DNA of 64,000 nt from Acherontichlamydia pituitae. GTDB lineage: Bacteria > Chlamydiota > Chlamydiia > Chlamydiales > Rhabdochlamydiaceae. Positions 59,682 to 64,000 of this stretch are shown here, piece after piece. The position numbers and the translations under genes are program-made. Location: positions 62,001 through 126,000 of the forward strand of contig JAHCAX010000005.1 in NCBI GenBank assembly GCA_019634675.1, given 5' to 3'. The notes under the pieces are model-generated. The model searched no databases. It was not told the origin of the DNA and worked only from the letters and a program-made list of their open reading frames with translations. Position 1 is the stretch's first letter. Each line of letters opens with the position of its first letter.

Positions 59682-60770
59682 ATGAAGAAGTATCTGTTTT
59701 TAACTGCACCTGTCCTCACTTTAGGAGCTGCGACATTGTTTGCTGAACCTTCAAATGCGCAAAAAGAACAGGATAGAGATGGCGGTTACAAACTCCCGAC
59801 ACAAGAGATCACGCCAGAGGCTCAACCAAAGGTTACACATTGGGCGGACCCGTTCATCACAGCTGATTTCATCTATTGGAAAGCTGTTGTACAGAACATG
59901 CACTACGCCTATACGGGAGGAATCACGTCCACTTCTGCAAATGCGCATCAAGGAAGCTTCCATTCTCCCGATTTTGACTTCGGACCCGGTTTTAAACTAG
60001 GATTCGGCTTGAAGTTCAGACATGATGGCTGGGACCTGTTTGCTCAATGGACATGGCTTAACGAGTTTGAAGGTAATAGCCATTCGCATACATCAGCAAA
60101 CTCCCAAGAGCATGCCGTATTCCACTCAGCCGTTCCGCCGCAACTCGGTCTGCTCCCAGATGCCGTATGCGATAGTGCTCGTGCTAAATGGTCGATGCAC
60201 TTTAATGCTTTAGATATTGAGCTCGGACGCAACTTCTTTATCAGCCGATACCTGACCTTAAGGCCCCACTTTGGTTTTAAATTTGGCTGGATTGATCAAG
60301 ATTTTCATCCGAAAGGGCATAATGTAAGCGCATTGCTTCAAGCCATTTCTCCACCATCAGAAGGATCTGTAAAGATGGGCCAAGACTTCTTTGGCTGCGG
60401 CATCAGAACGGGTTTAGATGCGGTATGGTACTTCACCAAGCACTGGGGACTCTACGGAGATTTTGCGATCAGCGCACTTTGGAGTGATTTCCACTCTAAG
60501 AGAGAAGACCATTTTGCAACGAACACAATTCCAAAAGTTGAAACCCTTGATTTAAAACGCACACTTACAACACTGACCCAAGTGTTGGAGTTTGGGCTTG
60601 GTTTCCGATACGATTGCACATTTTTTCTTGGCGATTACGAGTTCTATCTCCAAGCAGGATGGGAAGAGCAAATTTGGTTCAGCCAGAACCAATTTCTCGA
60701 TACGATCAATACGAGAACTGGAGACCTGACTTTTCAAGGTCTGACCGTTAAAGCTGGGTTGATGTTCTGA
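59682..60770 (+). CDS. MOMP-like outer-membrane porin 2
   Basis: 362 aa; AGGAG precedes the ATG. Signal peptide about 1-22 (T-L-F-A-E). It shares most of its length with porin 1, including T-H-W-A-D-P-F-I-T-A-D-F, the H-D-G-W-D-L-F-A-Q-W-T-W-L-N-E block and the V-K-A-G-L-M-F end, but has a much shorter post-signal linker. Porin 1 and 2 are closer to each other than to porin 3. Two Cys in the barrel (D-F-F-G-C-G, Y-D-C-T-F-F) are kept in both. Confidence 0.88.
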   Translation: MKKYLFLTAPVLTLGAATLFAEPSNAQKEQDRDGGYKLPTQEITPEAQPKVTHWADPFITADFIYWKAVVQNMHYAYTGGITSTSANAHQGSFHSPDFDFGPGFKLGFGLKFRHDGWDLFAQWTWLNEFEGNSHSHTSANSQEHAVFHSAVPPQLGLLPDAVCDSARAKWSMHFNALDIELGRNFFISRYLTLRPHFGFKFGWIDQDFHPKGHNVSALLQAISPPSEGSVKMGQDFFGCGIRTGLDAVWYFTKHWGLYGDFAISALWSDFHSKREDHFATNTIPKVETLDLKRTLTTLTQVLEFGLGFRYDCTFFLGDYEFYLQAGWEEQIWFSQNQFLDTINTRTGDLTFQGLTVKAGLMF

Positions 60771-60806
60771 TCGTCGTTGACAGTTAGTTCATTTAACGTA
60801 CATGCG

Positions 60807-60846
60807 GAGCCTCGTTGTGTTTGAGATCAACGAGACTCTTTTTTTC
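60807..60846 (+). terminator. Terminator after MOMP-like gene 2
   Basis: GAGCCTCGTTG and CAACGAGACTC form an 11-bp stem with one mismatch, followed by T7. Confidence 0.85.
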
Positions 60847-60847
60847 T

Positions 60848-60876
60848 TTGAAATAATTATTACGATTTCTTACGAT
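60848..60876 (+). promoter_or_regulatory. Promoter of MOMP-like gene 3
   Basis: TTGAAA (60848-60853) and TACGAT (60871-60876), 17 bp apart. The leader shares ACCAACTATAGGGG with gene 1. Confidence 0.7.
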
Positions 60877-60909
60877 CCGAATTAAGTATACCAACTATAG
60901 GGGTACGGT

Positions 60910-62076
60910 ATGAACAAGTATGCACTTTTAACTGCGCCTATCCTTAGCATGGGAGCTGCAGCTCTCTTTGCTGATGCTCATAATGAGCATGCGATGGCGG
61001 AGCGTTCTTTTGCACAGCAGTCCGGTGGATATGTTGCTGCGCAGAACGGACAAAATGGCCAAAGCGGCCAGAATGGACAAAAAAATGGCGATGGCAATGC
61101 GATGCCGATGCGCCAAGTGACGCCTGAGACAGAACCTAAGGTGACCCACTGGGCGGATCCATATATCACAGCTGATTTCATCTATTGGAAGTCGTATGAA
61201 GACGGCCTAGATTATGCAATCACAGGCGTTACGCCAAACACTAACAACGCTCATCATGGAAGCGTGAAAGAGCCAGAATTTGAATGGGAGCCAGGATTTA
61301 AGCTCGGCTTCGGTTTAAAGTTCCGCCACGATGGATGGGACCTGTTTGCGCAATGGACTTGGCTCAATGAAGTGGAATCCCACAGCCATGCTCATGCATC
61401 GACTAATTCGATCATCTATGGTTCATGGACGCCTAATTTGATCGCTGACAATGGATCCTTTGACCATTCGGCTATTATTACGAACAGCAATGGTAGAGCT
61501 CATGCTCATTGGGACATGCGTTTCAATGCATTGGATCTCGAATTAGGAAGAAATTTCTATATCAGCCGTTTCCTTACTTTAAGACCGCATTTTGGTTTTA
61601 AATTTGGATGGATTGATCAAGACTACCATACCAAGTATCATAATCTCGAAGGAGAAAATGGAACTGAGTACAACATTAAAATGAGCCAAGACTTCTTTGG
61701 CGTCGGCCTCAGAGCTGGCTTAGATGCAGTTTGGTACTTCACTAAGCATTGGGGACTCTATGGCGATATCGCTGCCGCTGCATTATGGAGCGATTTCGAT
61801 AACCACCGTAAAGATTCTTTTGCTACAGCATTCGTACCTAAGTACCATACAATGCGCAACCACAACAGCTTCTTTACGTTGACTGAAGTGGTTGAGTTCG
61901 GCCTTGGTTTCCGTTATGACACAACATTCTTCGTTGGAGATTATGAGTTCTACCTCCAAGCTGGATGGGAAGAGCAAATTTGGTTCAACCAGAACCAATT
62001 TTATGATCTGAATAATGACATGAGCGGAAACCTGACCTTCCAAGGCTTAACTGTCAAAGCTGGTCTGATGTTCTAA
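60910..62076 (+). CDS. MOMP-like outer-membrane porin 3
   Basis: 388 aa. Signal peptide about 1-22, nearly identical to porin 1 through the mature N-terminus (D-A-H-N-E-H-A-M-A-E-R-S-F-A-Q-Q), then a Gly/Gln/Asn-repeat linker (N-G-Q-N-G-Q-S-G-Q). The barrel keeps T-H-W-A-D-P and the C-terminal V-K-A-G-L-M-F. It lacks both Cys of porins 1 and 2 (D-F-F-G-V-G, Y-D-T-T-F-F), so any disulfide differs. It has longer loops in the middle of the barrel. Confidence 0.88.
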   Translation: MNKYALLTAPILSMGAAALFADAHNEHAMAERSFAQQSGGYVAAQNGQNGQSGQNGQKNGDGNAMPMRQVTPETEPKVTHWADPYITADFIYWKSYEDGLDYAITGVTPNTNNAHHGSVKEPEFEWEPGFKLGFGLKFRHDGWDLFAQWTWLNEVESHSHAHASTNSIIYGSWTPNLIADNGSFDHSAIITNSNGRAHAHWDMRFNALDLELGRNFYISRFLTLRPHFGFKFGWIDQDYHTKYHNLEGENGTEYNIKMSQDFFGVGLRAGLDAVWYFTKHWGLYGDIAAAALWSDFDNHRKDSFATAFVPKYHTMRNHNSFFTLTEVVEFGLGFRYDTTFFVGDYEFYLQAGWEEQIWFNQNQFYDLNNDMSGNLTFQGLTVKAGLMF

Positions 62077-62106
62077 TCTTTGTTAACAACCGTTAACTGA
62101 GATAAC

Positions 62107-62136
62107 AAAAACCCTCTCCTTGCCGAGAGGGTTTTT
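62107..62136 (+). terminator. Terminator after MOMP-like gene 3
   Basis: AAAACCCTCTC and GAGAGGGTTTT form an 11-bp stem with a CTTGCC loop, followed by a T-run; a strong intrinsic terminator. Confidence 0.9.
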
Positions 62137-62197
62137 TCTTTTGGATCGAAAATCATTTAATCCACATAATCTCATTTTTTCTTTGCGAGGTATCACA

Positions 62198-63487
62198 ATG
62201 ATCACTGCACGTCCCAAATCAGATGAGATCTATGCCGCTTCTTTAGAACGGATGCCAGGCGGCGTTAATTCCCCGGTCCGCGCTTTTAAAGGCTTCGATA
62301 TGACTCCGATGATCGTCGAAAGGGGCAAAGCCGACACGATCTGGGATGCCGATGGGAACGCCTATATCGACTATTGCTTGAGCTGGGGGCCTCTGATCCT
62401 TGGCCACGCACATCCATCTGTCGTCAAGCGGGCCTGCGAGCAGATGGAGCGCGGCTCATCCTTTGGGATCGCCACTCCTTATGAGTTCCTCCTTGCAGAA
62501 AAGATCAACCGCCATCTGCCTTCCATGGAAAAGCTCCGTTTCGTCTCATCAGGCAGCGAAGCGACCATGAGCGCCATCCGTCTTGCCCGCGGCTATAGCG
62601 GACGCAATACCCTTGTCAAGTTCAGCGGTCATTACCACGGCCATTCCGACTGTCTTCTCATTCAAGCAGGGTCCGGCGTCACCCACCTCCCTCAAGCAAC
62701 CTCCAAGGGGATCCCCGATGCGGTCATCCAGCATACTGTCTGCTTGCCTTTCAATGATCTGAATACCTGCCGCAACTTCATCCGCAACCATCCTGATATT
62801 GCAGCCGTCATCTTAGAGCCGGTCGCTGGCAACATGGGCGTTGTTTCTGCGGAACAGGAGTTCATCGACATGCTGCGCGAAGAGACGATCGCAACTGGCG
62901 CCCTGCTCATCTTCGACGAGGTGATCACTGGATTCCGTGTCGGGTTGAAGGGAGCGCAAGAATACTACCGGATTAAGCCCGATCTGACCTGCCTTGGCAA
63001 AGTGATCGGCGGAGGGTATCCCGTAGCAGCCTTCGGAGGAAGAAAGGAGGTCATGGACCTAATCGCGCCCCTTGGGGCCGTCTATCAGGGTGGGACCTTG
63101 TCCGGCAACCCTGTCGCTATGTGCGCAGGCCTTGAAACCCTCTCCCACATCGAAAAACCAGGATTTTATGAAGACCTGGAGAAAAAGACTCGACTGCTTA
63201 CCGATCCGATCGAGCACTACTTGGAGCAGAACAACGTTCCTGCGCTTTTAACGCGCGTAGGCTCGATGTTTACCCTCTTTTTTGGCGTAACGGAAGTAAA
63301 GGGTAGAGAAGACTTGGCCCAGCTCGATGAAGCGAAATTTAAGGCCTTTTTCCAGTATCTCTTTGAAAGGGGGATCTACGTGCCGCCATCGGCCTATGAA
63401 GCCTGGTTTGTCTCAAGCGCCCACACAGAAGAGAACCTCCTGTATACACGCGATACGATCTTAGAGTTCCTTAAGCGCCAATACTGA
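62198..63487 (+). CDS. hemL: Glutamate-1-semialdehyde 2,1-aminomutase
   Basis: 429 aa from the ATG at 62198 (GCGAGG 7 nt upstream). It converts glutamate-1-semialdehyde to 5-aminolevulinate, first committed step of haem synthesis by the C5 route. Seen: M-P-G-G-V-N-S-P-V-R-A-F, H-A-H-P, F-V-S-S-G-S-E-A-T-M-S-A-I-R-L, D-E-V-I-T-G-F-R, and PLP-lysine L-G-K-V-I-G-G-G. Length normal. It converges with the next gene, overlapping by 17 bp. Confidence 0.95.
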   Translation: MITARPKSDEIYAASLERMPGGVNSPVRAFKGFDMTPMIVERGKADTIWDADGNAYIDYCLSWGPLILGHAHPSVVKRACEQMERGSSFGIATPYEFLLAEKINRHLPSMEKLRFVSSGSEATMSAIRLARGYSGRNTLVKFSGHYHGHSDCLLIQAGSGVTHLPQATSKGIPDAVIQHTVCLPFNDLNTCRNFIRNHPDIAAVILEPVAGNMGVVSAEQEFIDMLREETIATGALLIFDEVITGFRVGLKGAQEYYRIKPDLTCLGKVIGGGYPVAAFGGRKEVMDLIAPLGAVYQGGTLSGNPVAMCAGLETLSHIEKPGFYEDLEKKTRLLTDPIEHYLEQNNVPALLTRVGSMFTLFFGVTEVKGREDLAQLDEAKFKAFFQYLFERGIYVPPSAYEAWFVSSAHTEENLLYTRDTILEFLKRQY

Positions 63488-64000
63488 AGTGCTTGATGCA
63501 CTCTTCGCAATCTTGCAGCTCTTTGAGCTCATGAGCAATTTCTGGGAAGTATTGGAGGCGGTAGCTGTTCAAGACCTCATTGAGGTTCTTGTTCGATCCC
63601 GACAGGTCTTCGACCGCCGCATCGATCTTCTCTTGAGGGATCCCTTTTTTGCCAGCTAAATGACGGACGAAGGCGTGCAGGTCGGAGATCTTTTGCTTGA
63701 TCCTTCCTTCTTTGGTCAGCTTCCGGTTGGCATTTGTCTCGGCCCAGAGCTTTTTGACTTTAGGAACAGAGTCCAAAACAGCAGATTCCGCTTTGCCCTC
63801 TTTCTTATCGACAGGGGTGTTTGGCCTTAAAAAGCGAGAAGAGATCTCTTCCACCTTTTCCGTATCGACCTCAGGCGCATCTGTATTGAGAACGACCTCG
63901 CCATTGTCCTGGTTTTGAGCGACTACTTTTTTGCCCTTGATCTCGAAGACGACCCGCTCAAGCAGGGGATTGTCCAAATCTTCTTCCTCGACCTCATGCG
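63471..64000 (-). CDS. Hypothetical protein, 5' end cut by window edge
   Basis: The minus-strand frame ends at 63471 and stays open to the right edge. A TTG at 63977 has in-frame codons (H-E-V-E-E-E-D) before it, so the true start probably lies outside the window. The visible part is charged and mostly helical, with V-F-E-I-K-G-K-K near the front, then helical segments and a terminal C-E-E-C-I-K-H-F. Family not recognised. Confidence 0.7.
   Translation of the reverse strand, partial: HEVEEEDLDNPLLERVVFEIKGKKVVAQNQDNGEVVLNTDAPEVDTEKVEEISSRFLRPNTPVDKKEGKAESAVLDSVPKVKKLWAETNANRKLTKEGRIKQKISDLHAFVRHLAGKKGIPQEKIDAAVEDLSGSNKNLNEVLNSYRLQYFPEIAHELKELQDCEECIKHFSIGA

Overview
The window reads as the chromosome of an environmental, chlamydia-like bacterium (order Chlamydiales/Parachlamydiales, Waddlia-like in style). 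Evidence: a chlamydial-type type III secretion translocator operon (CopB/CopD-like proteins with an LcrH/SycD chaperone, 46003-48507), a tandem trio of MOMP-like outer-membrane proteins (58334-62076), a YhhQ plus Tgt queuine-salvage pair, and many unrecognised proteins with effector-like architecture. No rRNA or tRNA gene, prophage, transposase or CRISPR array was seen. Species assignment is inference.

Layout. 1-10 kb: a truncated exported protein, a His/Trp/Asn-repeat secreted protein, the first member of a kinase-like family, two internally duplicated orphan proteins, a spermidine synthase with an apparent signal peptide, and two effector-like proteins (one with an IQ-like motif). 10-17 kb: RDD and GNAT proteins, thymidine kinase, uridine kinase and nucleoside diphosphate kinase (the last two with Sec-type signal peptides), Tgt/YhhQ and MarC. 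17-23 kb: four overlapping kinase-like paralogs, a Fic protein preceded by three identically spaced palindromes, and a further kinase-like paralog. 23-40 kb: accessory genes, including a pair of Inc-like membrane-anchored acetyltransferases, a Pit phosphate transporter, an operon pairing an HD-like protein with an HGSS-motif protein, a pair of EreA/TraB-like proteins flanking a protein with a bipartite nuclear-localisation-like signal, and a zeta-toxin-like kinase. 40-46 kb: aminotransferase, YqgE, an MlaEFD lipid transport operon and a Doc toxin-antitoxin pair. 46-51 kb: the translocator operon, a large effector-like protein and an Old Yellow Enzyme. 51-64 kb: a secreted EEP-fold hydrolase, TamB/TamA, the three MOMP-like genes (each with its own promoter and terminator), hemL, and a truncated gene at the right edge.

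Short palindromic elements of about 130-200 bp with long terminal inverted repeats sit in many intergenic gaps, several exactly abutting stop codons. One sequence family occurs twice (15814-15999 and 40172-40354, in opposite orientation), and one long inverted repeat encloses a 40-bp tandem array just upstream of speE.

The most unusual signals are: three soluble metabolic enzymes carrying predicted signal peptides (SpeE, Udk, Ndk); a six-member membrane-anchored kinase-like family with glycine-loop, lysine and D..N..D motifs; the Inc-like GNAT pair; and the palindromic element system. All functional readings come from reading the sequence and remembered family motifs; no database search was run.
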